Assembly: GCA_020851785.1 (NCBI GenBank) | Contig: JADZCC010000067.1 | Span: forward strand, 1-48,323 | Reading direction: 5' to 3' | DNA: 48,323 nucleotides | From: Anaerolineales bacterium | Lineage (GTDB): Bacteria; Chloroflexota; Anaerolineae; Anaerolineales; Villigracilaceae | Shown: piece after piece, positions 8,357 to 16,632 of the stretch | How the letters are laid out: every line of letters begins with the position of its first letter | Numbering within the stretch: the stretch's first letter is position 1 | Notes under the pieces: generated by a model | Told to the model about the DNA's origin: nothing | What the model saw: the letters and a program-made list of their open reading frames with translations, nothing else | The model's database searches: none | Made by a program: the position numbers and the translations under genes

Positions 8357-9373
8357 TTACTTTTTTAAACTCTCTTCAATGGCGTTTTTCATTGCATCCA
8401 ATACTTTCACATCCACGGCGTGTTTGGCCACGCGGACGGCGCTCTTGATCGCCAGCGCGTCTGAACGGCCATGCCCGATAAAGACCAATCCATTAATGCC
8501 CAAGAGCGGCGCGGCGCCTTGTTCGCTGGGGTCGAGCAGTTGTTTGATTTGACGAAGGGCCGGGCGCACCAACATCCCGCCCAATTTGGTGAGCAAACTT
8601 CCGTTTTTGATGATCTCGCGGATTTTGTCGGTGATCAGTTTGGCCACCGCTTCGGAAGATTTCAACATCACGTTGCCGGTAAAGCCGTCCGTCACGGCCA
8701 CGTCCACCTTGCCGCCAATCACTTCCTTGCCTTCCACGCTTCCAAAGTAATTAAACTTTGCCGCTCTAAACAACGGCGTGGCGGCCTTGACCAATTCATT
8801 GCCTTTGCCGTCTTCTTCAGCGTTGGAGACCAGCCCAACCTTTGGCTGTTTTATGCCGAGGACTTTCTCAGCGTAAATGCTTCCGAGGATGCCAAACTGA
8901 TATAAATTTTCAGCGGTGCAATCCGGGTTGGCGCCAATGTCTAACACCACGCAAATGCCGGTGGCGGTGGGGAAGATCGGCGCCAGCGCAGGGCGGTCTA
9001 CGCCGCGAATACGCCCCAACCGAAACAAGGCCGTCACCATGCCTGCGCCGGTGTTTCCAGCGGTCACAAATGCGTCTGCCTGGCCGTTCTTCACGAGGTC
9101 AATGCCGAGCGCCATGGAATTTTTTGCGTCTTTGGCGCGGGCTTTCAAGACGAGGTTTTCGCCTTTTTCGCCCATCGCCAGCGTCTCTGGCGCGTTGACC
9201 ACTTCAATCTTCAAGCCGCTGAGATCATACTTGTTTAATTCGGATTGAATCAGCGTTTCATTGCCCACGAGAATCACTTCCACGCCAAATTCTTTTGCGG
9301 CCTGCACGGCGCCTTCCACGTCTGGTTTTGGGTAATTGTCGCTCCCCATTGCATCCACTACGATACGAGCCAT
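8357..9373 (-). CDS. plsX: Phosphate acyltransferase PlsX
   Basis: The 338-residue product is PlsX, which converts acyl-ACP to acyl-phosphate at the start of phospholipid synthesis. Landmarks are the N-terminal VVDAMGSDNYPKPDVEGA, VTAGNTGAGMVTALFRLG, LDIGANPDCT and VAVTDGFTGNVMLKSSE. The frame is open upstream to 9469, but the ATG at 9373 is the correct start: it gives the canonical MARIVVDAMGSD N-terminus and has GAGGAG seven bases upstream. The upstream extension would run into the tRNA gene. PlsX is often next to fabD/fabH/acpP; here it is followed by a small membrane protein instead. Confidence 0.95.
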   Translation of the reverse strand: MARIVVDAMGSDNYPKPDVEGAVQAAKEFGVEVILVGNETLIQSELNKYDLSGLKIEVVNAPETLAMGEKGENLVLKARAKDAKNSMALGIDLVKNGQADAFVTAGNTGAGMVTALFRLGRIRGVDRPALAPIFPTATGICVVLDIGANPDCTAENLYQFGILGSIYAEKVLGIKQPKVGLVSNAEEDGKGNELVKAATPLFRAAKFNYFGSVEGKEVIGGKVDVAVTDGFTGNVMLKSSEAVAKLITDKIREIIKNGSLLTKLGGMLVRPALRQIKQLLDPSEQGAAPLLGINGLVFIGHGRSDALAIKSAVRVAKHAVDVKVLDAMKNAIEESLKK

Positions 9374-9398
9374 GTAAACTCCTCTAAAATAATAATGC

Positions 9399-9426
9399 TT
9401 GACAAGAAAAGCAAGCCGATTATAAT
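9399..9426 (+). promoter_or_regulatory. Promoter of tRNA-Leu(GAG)
   Basis: Perfect -35 TTGACA (9399-9404), 16-bp spacer and perfect -10 TATAAT (9421-9426), placed 14 bp before the tRNA. It is a near-consensus housekeeping-sigma promoter, as expected for a stable RNA. Confidence 0.9.
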
Positions 9427-9439
9427 ACGCCCTGCTTAC

Positions 9440-9521
9440 GCGCTGGTGCTGGAATTGGCAGACAGGCATGGTTGAGGGCCATGTGTCGCAAGACGTGGAG
9501 GTTCAAGTCCTCTCCAGCGCA
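9440..9521 (+). tRNA. tRNA-Leu (anticodon GAG)
   Basis: The cloverleaf is complete. Acceptor arm GCGCTGG / CCAGCGC (9440-9446 with 9514-9520) has discriminator A at 9521. The D stem is CTG/CAG, and the anticodon stem CATGG/CCATG encloses loop TTGAGGG, so the anticodon is GAG. The long variable arm TGTC-GCAA-GACG is diagnostic of a class II tRNA, and the T arm carries the TTCAAGT loop. CCA is not encoded and must be added after transcription. It reads CUU and CUC. Confidence 0.95.
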
Positions 9522-9522
9522 C

Positions 9523-9542
9523 AAACTCCCGCAAGGGAGTTT
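9523..9542. terminator. Terminator after tRNA-Leu
   Basis: Stem AAACTCCC / GGGAGTTT (9523-9530 with 9535-9542) around a GCAA tetraloop directly follows the tRNA. The symmetric A and T flanks let it also terminate the convergent sensor-kinase operon from the other side. Confidence 0.75.
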
Positions 9543-9547
9543 TGCAT

Positions 9548-11755
9548 TTAAAAGATGGGCAGGGTGAAATAAAAAGTGGAGCCTTTTCCATGCCCTTCCG
9601 ATTCCACCCAAATTTTTCCGCCGTGAAATTCAATAATCCGTTTGACCAACACCAGCCCAATGCCGGTGCCTTCGGTGTCGGCGTCCAACTTATTGAATAA
9701 CCCAAAGACTTTTTCATGGTACACCGGCTCAATCCCAATGCCGTTGTCTGCTACAAAAAAAGTTTTTTGGCCATCCACGACTTGACTGCCAATTCGAATT
9801 TGTGGCGCGCTTTGTGCGCCCATGAATTTTGAAGCGTTGTCAATCAGATTTTGGACGACTTCAACGATGCGGATGCGATCCACGTTGACGGAAGGCATCA
9901 GCGCATCCACCTTAACTTGAATTTGGCCAGCTTCCAAGCGGCCGTGGGTTACTTCCAAAGCTTCGTCCACAATATCCCGAAAAGGCACAATCTCTGGCAT
10001 GTGGGTTAACCGACCCACCCGCGAAAGTTCCAGCAGTTCGTTGAGGAGCCGCTCCATTTTGGCCACGGCGTCCATAATGCGCGTGGCGTTGCGTTCCACC
10101 CTTTCCTGATTGCCGGAGAGGATGTCTTTTTTGAGGAAGCCGGTAAAACCGGCAATCGTAATCAGCGGCGCTTTTAGGTCATGCGAAACCGTGTACGTGA
10201 AGCGTTCCAATTCGTCGTTTTTGCTTTGCAGTTCAGTGAGCGTTTCTTCCAATTGGGTGACTTCGTGAAGCGTATAGAGCAGGCAGGCTTCGTTGTACAC
10301 GCTGATGGATGAAACCGAAAGCAGGACCTTGCCGAGTTGTCCGTTTTTTTTACGTAAGGTTGCTTTAAACTCCTGAACATATCCCTGCTGTAAGAATAGC
10401 TCATAATACTGCGTGTGTTCTTCTGCCACCGCCCAGAGATTTAGCTCTTGCGCGGTATGAAGAATGGTTTCTGCGCGCGAATATCCAATCAAACGCAGAA
10501 AGGCTTCGTTGGCGTCTATCATTACGCGGTCAGACAGGCGCCCAATCACCATGGGGACAAACGAGCCGTGAAATGCGGCCTGAAATTTATCCTCCGAAGC
10601 GAGAAGTTCTTCATTGGCCAGTTGATTTTTGATTGCGGAGCCCAACAATCGGGCCGAAATTTGCAAGGCGTCCACTTCCACTTGCGACCAGGGCTTCTCG
10701 CGGAGATAATCGTCAAAGCCGATAATGCCCCACCATTTCCCTTCCACGAAAATCGGCACGTCTAAAAGGGTTTTGATGCCCTGACGGCTGAGCGAGTCCT
10801 TGGCCCAACTGGGCGAAAATATTTTTGTAGAGTTGTAAAACGGTTTGCCGAGGTTCAGCGCCTCGCGCCATTTATCTTCGCCCTCGCGGATTAAGGGCGT
10901 GTTTTGATATTCAGGGTTGTCAATCTCTGGGGCTTGCCCCTCTGCGGTCCATTCATAGGTTTGGCTGGTAACGAATTTTCCGTCTTTTTCGGAGTTTTCA
11001 AATAAATAGGCATGGCTGGCGTTTGCGGCTGTCCCCAGCGTTGCCAGCATTTTGTTAATATGCTCCCGCCAGTTGGTAGAAGCCAGCAACAGTTGAGCGG
11101 ATTCGGCGGTGGCCGCGAGGATACTTTCTTTTTGGCGGAGTTCGGCTTCTGAGGCGCTACGGATTTCGATTTCCTGCCTTAATCCCCGAAGCGCGCGTTG
11201 GAGCAGTTCCGATAAAAACCATTGGAGCGTGGCTACGCCGCCTAAACACACGCCAAGGACCAGCCCGTAACTGAGGATGGTTTCAAAGTCATGCAGTTTC
11301 CAAAACCAGTTAATTAGTAAAAACGTCGCTTCGCCAAAGGCCACCGTCAGCCATTGCGCTCTGGTATTGAAGAGGATGGCGGTGATGATCACCGCCAAAG
11401 TAAATTGCAAGGCTCCAGACCATTCTAAATTGGGTTGAATGGTCAGGTGCGCGCCCGTCAGGATGAAGATGAGCGGCGGAAAAAATCTGGCGGCTTTCCA
11501 GTAGCGCGTGTAGGTGATTACCCCGCCGAGAGCGAGCGCTCCGCCCATGCCGAATAGGAGAAATACGGATTGCCGAATGGGAGTCTTAACCAGAAGTCCC
11601 AGCAAGACCGACAGAATTAATGCAGAAAGCAACCCAAAACTGGTTAATAGGAATACGGCGCGGGTAATGTACTTTTGCCGGGATTCGCCATCTTGCAAAT
11701 CTTTTGGGAATTCCAAAATTAAATTCATTTTTGCTTGCAACTTTTGAGCGTTCAA
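9548..11755 (-). CDS. Membrane sensor histidine kinase (6TM-GAF-PAS-HisKA-HATPase)
   Basis: 735 residues. Six membrane segments (about 33-55, 61-81, 92-107, 114-130, 135-151, 161-180) lead into a coiled linker, a GAF domain (about 215-378), a PAS domain (about 385-505) and a HisKA domain with phospho-acceptor His525 in YTVSHDLKAPL. The HATPase domain has DNASKF (N box), DNGIGI and GTGIGLVLVKRI (G boxes). No partner response regulator is adjacent. The start is a TTG at 11755 supported by GGAG six bases upstream; the first ATG at 11728 has no ribosome site. A 45-bp gap after the hydrolase gene makes co-transcription with the ABC transporter operon possible. The C-terminal half is closely similar to the second sensor kinase of this window. 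Confidence 0.9.
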   Translation of the reverse strand: MNAQKLQAKMNLILEFPKDLQDGESRQKYITRAVFLLTSFGLLSALILSVLLGLLVKTPIRQSVFLLFGMGGALALGGVITYTRYWKAARFFPPLIFILTGAHLTIQPNLEWSGALQFTLAVIITAILFNTRAQWLTVAFGEATFLLINWFWKLHDFETILSYGLVLGVCLGGVATLQWFLSELLQRALRGLRQEIEIRSASEAELRQKESILAATAESAQLLLASTNWREHINKMLATLGTAANASHAYLFENSEKDGKFVTSQTYEWTAEGQAPEIDNPEYQNTPLIREGEDKWREALNLGKPFYNSTKIFSPSWAKDSLSRQGIKTLLDVPIFVEGKWWGIIGFDDYLREKPWSQVEVDALQISARLLGSAIKNQLANEELLASEDKFQAAFHGSFVPMVIGRLSDRVMIDANEAFLRLIGYSRAETILHTAQELNLWAVAEEHTQYYELFLQQGYVQEFKATLRKKNGQLGKVLLSVSSISVYNEACLLYTLHEVTQLEETLTELQSKNDELERFTYTVSHDLKAPLITIAGFTGFLKKDILSGNQERVERNATRIMDAVAKMERLLNELLELSRVGRLTHMPEIVPFRDIVDEALEVTHGRLEAGQIQVKVDALMPSVNVDRIRIVEVVQNLIDNASKFMGAQSAPQIRIGSQVVDGQKTFFVADNGIGIEPVYHEKVFGLFNKLDADTEGTGIGLVLVKRIIEFHGGKIWVESEGHGKGSTFYFTLPIF

Positions 11756-11800
11756 TAAAATCTCCGCTGGTTAATGAAGATTTTATCGTATTTATGAATT

Positions 11801-12559
11801 TCAGACGATCAAACTACAACAGGTGACCGCGCCTTCGGCTTTGGCGAGTTCGCTCACGTCCACTTGCGCTAGCGCGTACCCTTGCGCTTCCAGTTTTGCG
11901 GCCGTCTTTGGAAAAGCTGTCGGGTAGAGAATTTTTCCGTTGATGGGCAGGCAGTTTGCGGCGTGGGGTTCTGCGGCGTCTATTTCGATCCAGCGCAGGT
12001 TTTTGAAGTTTGTCGTATCCACCCAGTTGGGGTTAATCAAGACGGTTTCTTCATCCACTTTGGTTAATGCGCTTTTGAGATGCAGACAATCGCGTAATTC
12101 AACCTGCGCCACGGCGTAGCCGTAGGGGGCCAGCAGGTTTTGAAGTTGCGTGACCGCCGCAGAATTACTGCGGGTGGATTTTCCAATGTAAATGTTTTTT
12201 CCCAGTACCAGCACGTCGCCACCGTCTCCTGTGGCGGGAGCGTTGAGATGCAGGAGCGTTTTGTATGGAGTGAGCGCCTGAACGATGGATTCGGTTTCGG
12301 GCTTGCGCGAATCGGCGCCAGGCCGGGTAATGACGGCGACTTCTGGCAGGATGAAGGCGGTATCTTCCACGAAGACAGAATCTGGCAGGCTGAGTTCTTC
12401 CGGCAATTCAATGACTTCACAACCCAGCGCAGAAAGTGTGGCAGTGTAGCTGGCGTGTTGTTGGCGGGCCAGTTCAAGGTCAATTGGCTCGCGTTGGATG
12501 TGGGTGAGTTCGCATTCGCTGAAGCGCGGGCTGATTTTTCTGGTGATGGCGACGGTCAT
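11801..12559 (-). CDS. Dimethylarginine dimethylaminohydrolase-like (amidinotransferase superfamily)
   Basis: The 252-residue product has the hallmarks of [15 protein letters not shown] (58-68), TGDGGDVL (110-117), His160 in CLHLKSALT and a C-terminal AVTCCSLIV whose Cys247/Cys248 is the nucleophile. Length and residue spacing resemble the Pseudomonas enzyme (about 254 residues, His162, Cys249). DDAH hydrolyses N-omega-methylated arginines to citrulline plus methylamines; close relatives act on arginine or other guanidines. Its ATG overlaps the stop of the ABC transporter ATPase gene in an ATGA overlap, so translation is coupled. Imported substrate is therefore likely handed to this enzyme. 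The exact guanidine substrate is inferred. Confidence 0.82.
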   Translation of the reverse strand: MTVAITRKISPRFSECELTHIQREPIDLELARQQHASYTATLSALGCEVIELPEELSLPDSVFVEDTAFILPEVAVITRPGADSRKPETESIVQALTPYKTLLHLNAPATGDGGDVLVLGKNIYIGKSTRSNSAAVTQLQNLLAPYGYAVAQVELRDCLHLKSALTKVDEETVLINPNWVDTTNFKNLRWIEIDAAEPHAANCLPINGKILYPTAFPKTAAKLEAQGYALAQVDVSELAKAEGAVTCCSLIV

Positions 12560-13329
12560 TTCTTTTTGCGGCCTTCGTCCACGGGTCGCCGTTCCACGAG
12601 GGCTTTGGTGCGCGGGTCTGTGGAGTGGTTGAAGATGGCGTCTGGCTCTCCGTCTTCAATCAATTCGCCTTCGGCCATGACGATGACGCGATCGGCCACG
12701 TCGTGCGCGAAGCCCATTTCGTGGGTGACGACGACCATTGTCATGCCTTCGTCGGCGACTTGTTTCATCACGGTTAAAACTTCGCCAATCAGTTCCGGGT
12801 CGAGGGCCGAGGTGGGTTCGTCGAATAACATGACGCGCGGTTCCATGGTGAGGGCGCGGGCAATCGCGACTCTTTGTTTTTGTCCGCCGGAGAGGCGCAT
12901 GGGGTATTCGTCTTTCTTGAAGAGCAGGCCGACATGCTCCAGATTTTTTTCTGCGAGGGCAATCGCCTGGTCTTTGTTCATCCCTTTGACAGTGATGGGA
13001 CCTTCGATGACGTTTTCGAGGACGCTCATGTGTGGGAAGAGGTTGAACTCTTGAAAGACCATGCCCGTTTTGAGTCGCACCGCGTGGATTTGTTGATGAT
13101 AAGACTTGTCTTTTCCGCCGCTGTGAACGGCAAGCCCGTCCACTTCCACTGTGCCATAGGAGGGTTCTTCAAGGAAGTTGATGCAACGAAGCAGGGTGCT
13201 TTTTCCGGAGCCGCTCCGCCCAATCAGGCAGACGACTTGTTTTTCAGGAATTTCAAGGCTGATATTTTTTAAGACGTGCAGGCGACCGAAGTATTTATCC
13301 AGCTTGGAGATGCTGACGATGGGGGGCAT
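12556..13329 (-). CDS. Polar amino acid ABC transporter, ATP-binding protein
   Basis: 257-residue ABC ATPase of the GlnQ/HisP type. Walker A is GRSGSGKST, the Q-loop region is [17 protein letters not shown], the signature is [15 protein letters not shown], Walker B is [15 protein letters not shown] and the switch His is in [10 protein letters not shown]. The frame is open to 13362, but the ATG at 13329 has AGGAG nine bases upstream and starts 1 bp after the permease stop, so it is preferred. It powers uptake by the neighbouring permease and binding lipoprotein. The 3' end overlaps the DDAH-like gene. Confidence 0.93.
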   Translation of the reverse strand: MPPIVSISKLDKYFGRLHVLKNISLEIPEKQVVCLIGRSGSGKSTLLRCINFLEEPSYGTVEVDGLAVHSGGKDKSYHQQIHAVRLKTGMVFQEFNLFPHMSVLENVIEGPITVKGMNKDQAIALAEKNLEHVGLLFKKDEYPMRLSGGQKQRVAIARALTMEPRVMLFDEPTSALDPELIGEVLTVMKQVADEGMTMVVVTHEMGFAHDVADRVIVMAEGELIEDGEPDAIFNHSTDPRTKALVERRPVDEGRKKK

Positions 13330-13330
13330 G

Positions 13331-14146
13331 TTATCGGTCTCCTTTGGAAAGATGGGCTTCAATCTTGTTTTGGACGAAGGTGAGGATCAGCGTGACGATC
13401 CAATAGAAGATGGCGGCCATAATCAAGGCTTCGAGGTTGTGAAATTGAGCGCGCCCAACTTTGGTGGCGCGCCACATCAACTCATGCACGAAGCCGGTGG
13501 CGGAGACGAGCGCCGAGTCTTTGGTCATGGCGATGAATTCGTTGCCGACTGGTGGAATTGCAAAGCGCAGGGCTTGCGGCAGGATGACGCGCTTCATGGT
13601 TTGGCCGGGGGTCATGCCCAGGGCCATGGCGGCTTCGCGTTGACCTTTGCCCACCGAGGCCAGCCCGGCGCGAAAGATTTCGGACATATAAGCGCCGTAA
13701 TTTAATCCCAGCGCCAACACGCCAGCCCACAGGCCGGGGAGATTGATGCCTAATTGTGGCAGGGCGAGGAAGAAAAAGAAGATTTGTAAATAGAGCGGCG
13801 TGCCGCGAATCAACGAGACGTAAAAGGTACTGACCGCATATAAAGGCGGAAAACTGGACAGCCTGCCAAGCGCGGCTAAAAGCGCCAAAAGGATGGCCAG
13901 TAAAATGGAGAGGACGGAAATTAAAATGGTTTGCCAAAGTCCCCCGGCAATGAAGAGCATGTTGTTTTTGATGAATTCTTTATCAATTTTAATCGGACCG
14001 CTAAAAAGAAGGACAAGGACTAACAGTAAAATCCCCCAGGTGATGGCCACGTTAATGCGAAAACGGCGCTCTTTACGCACTTGAGCTTCATACAAGAGTT
14101 CGGCTTGCGATTTTGGCGCGCTTTGGTCTTTTGAAAGAATGCCCAT
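13331..14146 (-). CDS. Polar amino acid ABC transporter, permease
   Basis: A 271-residue HisM/GlnP-type permease. After a charged N-terminal tail there are about six membrane segments (first at about 34-50). The EAA loop that docks the ATPase is visible as [21 protein letters not shown] single permease gene implies a homodimeric channel. GGAG lies five bases before the ATG. It follows the binding-protein gene after a 72-bp gap containing a perfect hairpin, and precedes the ATPase gene by 1 bp. Confidence 0.92.
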   Translation of the reverse strand: MGILSKDQSAPKSQAELLYEAQVRKERRFRINVAITWGILLLVLVLLFSGPIKIDKEFIKNNMLFIAGGLWQTILISVLSILLAILLALLAALGRLSSFPPLYAVSTFYVSLIRGTPLYLQIFFFFLALPQLGINLPGLWAGVLALGLNYGAYMSEIFRAGLASVGKGQREAAMALGMTPGQTMKRVILPQALRFAIPPVGNEFIAMTKDSALVSATGFVHELMWRATKVGRAQFHNLEALIMAAIFYWIVTLILTFVQNKIEAHLSKGDR

Positions 14147-14170
14147 GAAAACTCCAGCTTTGAGGTGGAT

Positions 14171-14209
14171 AATAAAGAGAAGCGGGAGTTTGTCCCGCTT
14201 CTCTTTATT
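14171..14209 (-). terminator. Intercistronic hairpin between binding protein and permease
   Basis: A perfect 17-bp inverted repeat (14171-14187 with 14193-14209) around a 5-nt loop lies just after the binding-protein stop. There is no T run on the minus strand. It most likely acts as a partial terminator or mRNA 3' stabiliser that keeps binding protein in excess over the membrane components, a well-known arrangement in ABC importer operons. Confidence 0.8.
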
Positions 14210-14218
14210 AAGTCTTAA

Positions 14219-15124
14219 TTAGTTAGGTTTTTGAGTTAAGTCGGAGCCGAGCCACTTGACGGAAAGTTCGGCGAGCTTGCCGTTGCTGTGCAGTTCGTTG
14301 ATGATTTCATCCACTTTGGCGCGGAGTGAGGCGGTATCCAGCGTGGAGTTTTTGTCAAACGCGGCGGCCAGGTCTTCCGAGAAGACGACCCCGTCCAACT
14401 TGACGACGGGCATTCCGGCGGCGAGGTTCGCGTCCACCACGGTGCCGGAGGTGACATAACCAATGAAGTCGGTTCTACCCGCGGCAATCGCCTGGGCGCA
14501 TTCCTGATCGGTTGGCAAAGGCACAACCGTCACGTCGGCAGGGGCCGCGGCGTAGATGGAAGAATCCGGCAGGCCCAGCCCGGCCTTGTCGTTGTTCAAC
14601 CAGGATTCGTAGGTGGTGGCAGTTCCCACGCAGAGGGCTTTTCCGGCCAACCCGTCCAAAGAGGTGATGCCAGAGTTGGCGGCGACTGCGATGACCGCGG
14701 GGGTGTAGTAGTACGGCACGCTGAAGTCCAGAACTGCCTGGCGGGCGGTGGTGACGGTCATCGAGCCGACGCTCACGTCCCATTTGTTGGCCCAGTTACC
14801 GGCGGTGATGGTGTCCCAATCCGGGGTGGCGAAACAAGTTTCCACGCCGAGGCCATCGCCAATCGCTTTGGCCACGTCCACATCGAAGCCTTGCATTTCA
14901 GCGGTGGTTAAAGCGTCTGCAGGGCACTTGGTGTCGGCCGGGCGTTTGCCTTCGGTGTTCAAGAAGGATTGCGGTTCATAGTTGGGGTCCGTAGAGACAA
15001 GGACGTACCCGCGTTCTTTGATTGCGCCGAGCAAGTCCGAGGCTTTGGGAGCGCCCCCGCCGCACGCGCTGAGGACGAGCGAGACCACCATGAGCAAACT
15101 AGCTAACGTTAGAAGTTTTTTCAT
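14219..15124 (-). CDS. Polar amino acid ABC transporter, substrate-binding lipoprotein
   Basis: A 301-residue family 3 solute-binding protein. The N-terminus MKKLLTLASLLMVVSLVLSAC is a lipoprotein signal with a LSAC lipobox, then a GGGAP linker. The body has GYVLVSTDPNYEPQSF, GFDVDVAKAIGDGLGV and DVSVGSMTVTTARQAVLDFS, which form the ligand-binding lobes of arginine/glutamine/cystine-type receptors. The ATG at 15124 has GGAGGAG three bases upstream; an in-frame TTG at 15136 overlaps that ribosome site and is rejected. Given the coupled DDAH-like enzyme, an arginine-like ligand is plausible but not shown by sequence. Confidence 0.92.
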   Translation of the reverse strand: MKKLLTLASLLMVVSLVLSACGGGAPKASDLLGAIKERGYVLVSTDPNYEPQSFLNTEGKRPADTKCPADALTTAEMQGFDVDVAKAIGDGLGVETCFATPDWDTITAGNWANKWDVSVGSMTVTTARQAVLDFSVPYYYTPAVIAVAANSGITSLDGLAGKALCVGTATTYESWLNNDKAGLGLPDSSIYAAAPADVTVVPLPTDQECAQAIAAGRTDFIGYVTSGTVVDANLAAGMPVVKLDGVVFSEDLAAAFDKNSTLDTASLRAKVDEIINELHSNGKLAELSVKWLGSDLTQKPN

Positions 15125-15154
15125 TATCTCCTCCAAGAGATGTAAAAAAGATAT

Positions 15155-15191
15155 GGCAATTTTAAAATTGCCACAGGGCGTTTGCGCCCTG
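15155..15191. repeat. Twin palindromes in the 5' leader of the ABC operon
   Basis: An 18-nt perfect AT-rich palindrome GGCAATTTTAAAATTGCC (15155-15172) is followed by hairpin CAGGGCG-TTTG-CGCCCTG (15174-15191). Both lie between the putative promoter and the binding-protein start, where they could be an operator or an RNA leader structure. No known regulator site is recognised. Confidence 0.6.
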
Positions 15192-15198
15192 CAAGTTA

Positions 15199-15227
15199 AG
15201 CATAGACTATTTTAAGCGATTCGGCAA
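15199..15227 (-). promoter_or_regulatory. Putative promoter of the ABC transporter operon
   Basis: On the minus strand TTGCCG (15227-15222), a 17-bp spacer and TATGCT (15204-15199) form a weak housekeeping-type promoter about 75 bp before the binding-protein ATG. On the plus strand the divergent rpsP operon may use the TACAAT box at 15309-15314, whose -35 is poor. Confidence 0.4.
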
Positions 15228-15398
15228 GGACTCGGCGCGTTGATTTTTGGACTTTGCCAAACCATGTTCTGCGGCTGGGGAGAAAGGCAGATTTCCTCCT
15301 TTCTCTGGTACAATAGCCTCCGCGATTTCAGCCCGCGTCCTCTCAAGTCTCTAACGCCTGTCTGACACGCAATTAATTACAAAAGGAGCAAGTTTAAG

Positions 15399-15743
15399 AT
15401 GGTTCGTATTCGTTTACGTCGTATTGGCCTCAAAGGCCAACCCACGTATCGCATTGTGGCGGCAGATAAAGAAGCCCCACGCGATGGTCGTTTTCTGGAA
15501 ATTTTGGGAGTCTACAACCCCCGCACCAACCCGGCGACAATTCAATTAAAGGAAGACCGCGTGTATCACTGGATGAAGAACGGCGCCCTGCCGACTGAAT
15601 CGGTGGAGCAGATCTTCAAGTCCGCCGGAGTTTTAGATCGCTTTGCCCGCTTCAAAAAAGGCGAAGCCCTGGAAACTCTGGTGCAGGAAGCCGCTGAAGC
15701 TGAAGCGCAACGCGGCGCGACCAACCGCACCCGCAAAGACTAG
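15399..15743 (+). CDS. rpsP: 30S ribosomal protein bS16
   Basis: 114 residues with the bS16 start MVRIRLRRIGLKGQPTYRIV and the following ADKEAPRDGRFLEILGVYNP, a textbook match. It assembles the 5' domain of 16S rRNA. AAGGAG precedes the ATG. An Ala/Glu-rich C-terminal tail (about 88-114) extends past the roughly 85-residue core. It heads an rpsP-khpA-rimM cluster. The trmD and rplS genes that usually follow rimM are absent here. Confidence 0.97.
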   Translation: MVRIRLRRIGLKGQPTYRIVAADKEAPRDGRFLEILGVYNPRTNPATIQLKEDRVYHWMKNGALPTESVEQIFKSAGVLDRFARFKKGEALETLVQEAAEAEAQRGATNRTRKD

Positions 15744-15752
15744 CTGAAATTT

Positions 15753-15790
15753 TTACGCATTGCGAAATTCAACTCGCAATGCGTAATTTT
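15753..15790 (+). terminator. Attenuator-like hairpin between rpsP and khpA
   Basis: A perfect 13-bp stem TTACGCATTGCGA / TCGCAATGCGTAA (15753-15765 with 15774-15786) with an 8-nt loop is followed by TTTT. It starts 9 bp after the rpsP stop and ends before the khpA ribosome site. It probably terminates part of the transcription, giving more S16 than KhpA and RimM. Confidence 0.7.
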
Positions 15791-15808
15791 CAAATAAGGA
15801 ACTTCATA

Positions 15809-16039
15809 ATGAAGGAACTAATCGAATATATTGCCAAAGCCCTGGTTGAACATCCCGAAGAAGTCAGCGTCAAGCAGAGCGGCGGGAATCGCGTCCGCAT
15901 TGAGTTGAGCGTGGCGAAGGACGACATGGGCCGCGTGATTGGCAAAGGCGGCAAAGTGGCCAACTCCATCCGCGCCTTGCTCAAGGTGGCCGCCGAGCGC
16001 GAAGGTAAGCGCGCAATTTTAGACGTAGCGGAACCCTAA
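15809..16039 (+). CDS. khpA: KH-domain RNA-binding protein KhpA
   Basis: 76 residues forming one KH domain with the RNA-binding GxxG loop in VIGKGGKVANSIRALL. The family (YlqC/KhpA) lies between rpsP and rimM in many bacteria and binds RNA, often with KhpB. The frame is open ten codons upstream, but the ATG at 15809 has AAGGA nine bases before it and gives the standard MKELIEYIAKALV start. The stop and the rimM start overlap in TAATG, indicating translational coupling. Confidence 0.92.
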   Translation: MKELIEYIAKALVEHPEEVSVKQSGGNRVRIELSVAKDDMGRVIGKGGKVANSIRALLKVAAEREGKRAILDVAEP

Positions 16040-16575
16040 TGCCAGAAGAAAAGCAAACAGGCTCGCCAAAAGGCGAGTCTCTTTATTTAGCGATTGGCTT
16101 CATCCGCCGCCCGCATGGCGTGCGCGGCGAAATGATCATGGATTTGCATACCGATTTCCCGGAGCGGATCAAGCCCGGCCGCAAAATTTACATCGGCGAA
16201 AAATATCAGCCCGCCACGTTTGATACCGTGCGCCTGCATCAAGACAGCCTGCTGATCAGTTTGCGCGGCTACGAAACCCCGGAAGCCATCGGGCGTTTTC
16301 GCAATCAATGGGTGTATATCCAAGCCAAAGAAGCCCCGCCGCTTCCAGAAGGCCAGCATTATAAATATGAACTGCTGGACTTAACGGTTGTGGACGACGC
16401 TGGAAACCTCCTGGGCAAACTCGCTGAAATTTTGGAAACCGGCGCAAACGACGTATATATTGTGAGGGACGAAGCCGGTAAGGAAATTTTGTTGCCCGCA
16501 ATTCCCGCCGTGATTTTAAATGTGGATATGACCGCCCGCCAAATGACGGTTCACCTGATGGACGGGTTAATCTAA
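16039..16575 (+). CDS. rimM: Ribosome maturation factor RimM
   Basis: 178 residues. The N-terminal RimM barrel (about 15-95) starts with YLAIGFIRRPHGVRGEM, and the C-terminal PRC barrel (about 104-178) contains YKYELLDLTVVD, NDVYIV and LLPAIPAVI. RimM binds protein S19 and helps mature the head of the 30S subunit. The position after khpA is conserved. The start is fixed by the TAATG overlap. Confidence 0.95.
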   Translation: MPEEKQTGSPKGESLYLAIGFIRRPHGVRGEMIMDLHTDFPERIKPGRKIYIGEKYQPATFDTVRLHQDSLLISLRGYETPEAIGRFRNQWVYIQAKEAPPLPEGQHYKYELLDLTVVDDAGNLLGKLAEILETGANDVYIVRDEAGKEILLPAIPAVILNVDMTARQMTVHLMDGLI

Positions 16576-16597
16576 AAAAACACAGCCTGCTGAATTT

Positions 16598-16626
16598 TTA
16601 TCAATCCGCAAACTTTGTGGTTAAAT
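16598..16626 (+). promoter_or_regulatory. Putative dprA promoter giving a leaderless transcript
   Basis: TTATCA (16598-16603), a 17-bp spacer and TTAAAT (16621-16626). The -10 box ends 6 nt before the dprA ATG at 16633, so transcription would start at or next to the start codon. No Shine-Dalgarno sequence precedes that ATG, which fits leaderless translation. Confidence 0.5.
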
Positions 16627-16632
16627 AACCCG

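Noticed and set aside
9374..9469. N-terminal extension of plsX to 9469.
   Set aside because: It would run into the tRNA-Leu gene and its promoter; MARIVVDAMGSD with GAGGAG is the canonical start.
16057..16085. Hairpin CTCGCC-AAAA-GGCGAG with following T-rich bases as a terminator.
   Set aside because: It lies within the first codons of rimM, whose start is fixed by the TAATG overlap; the stem is short and interrupted.
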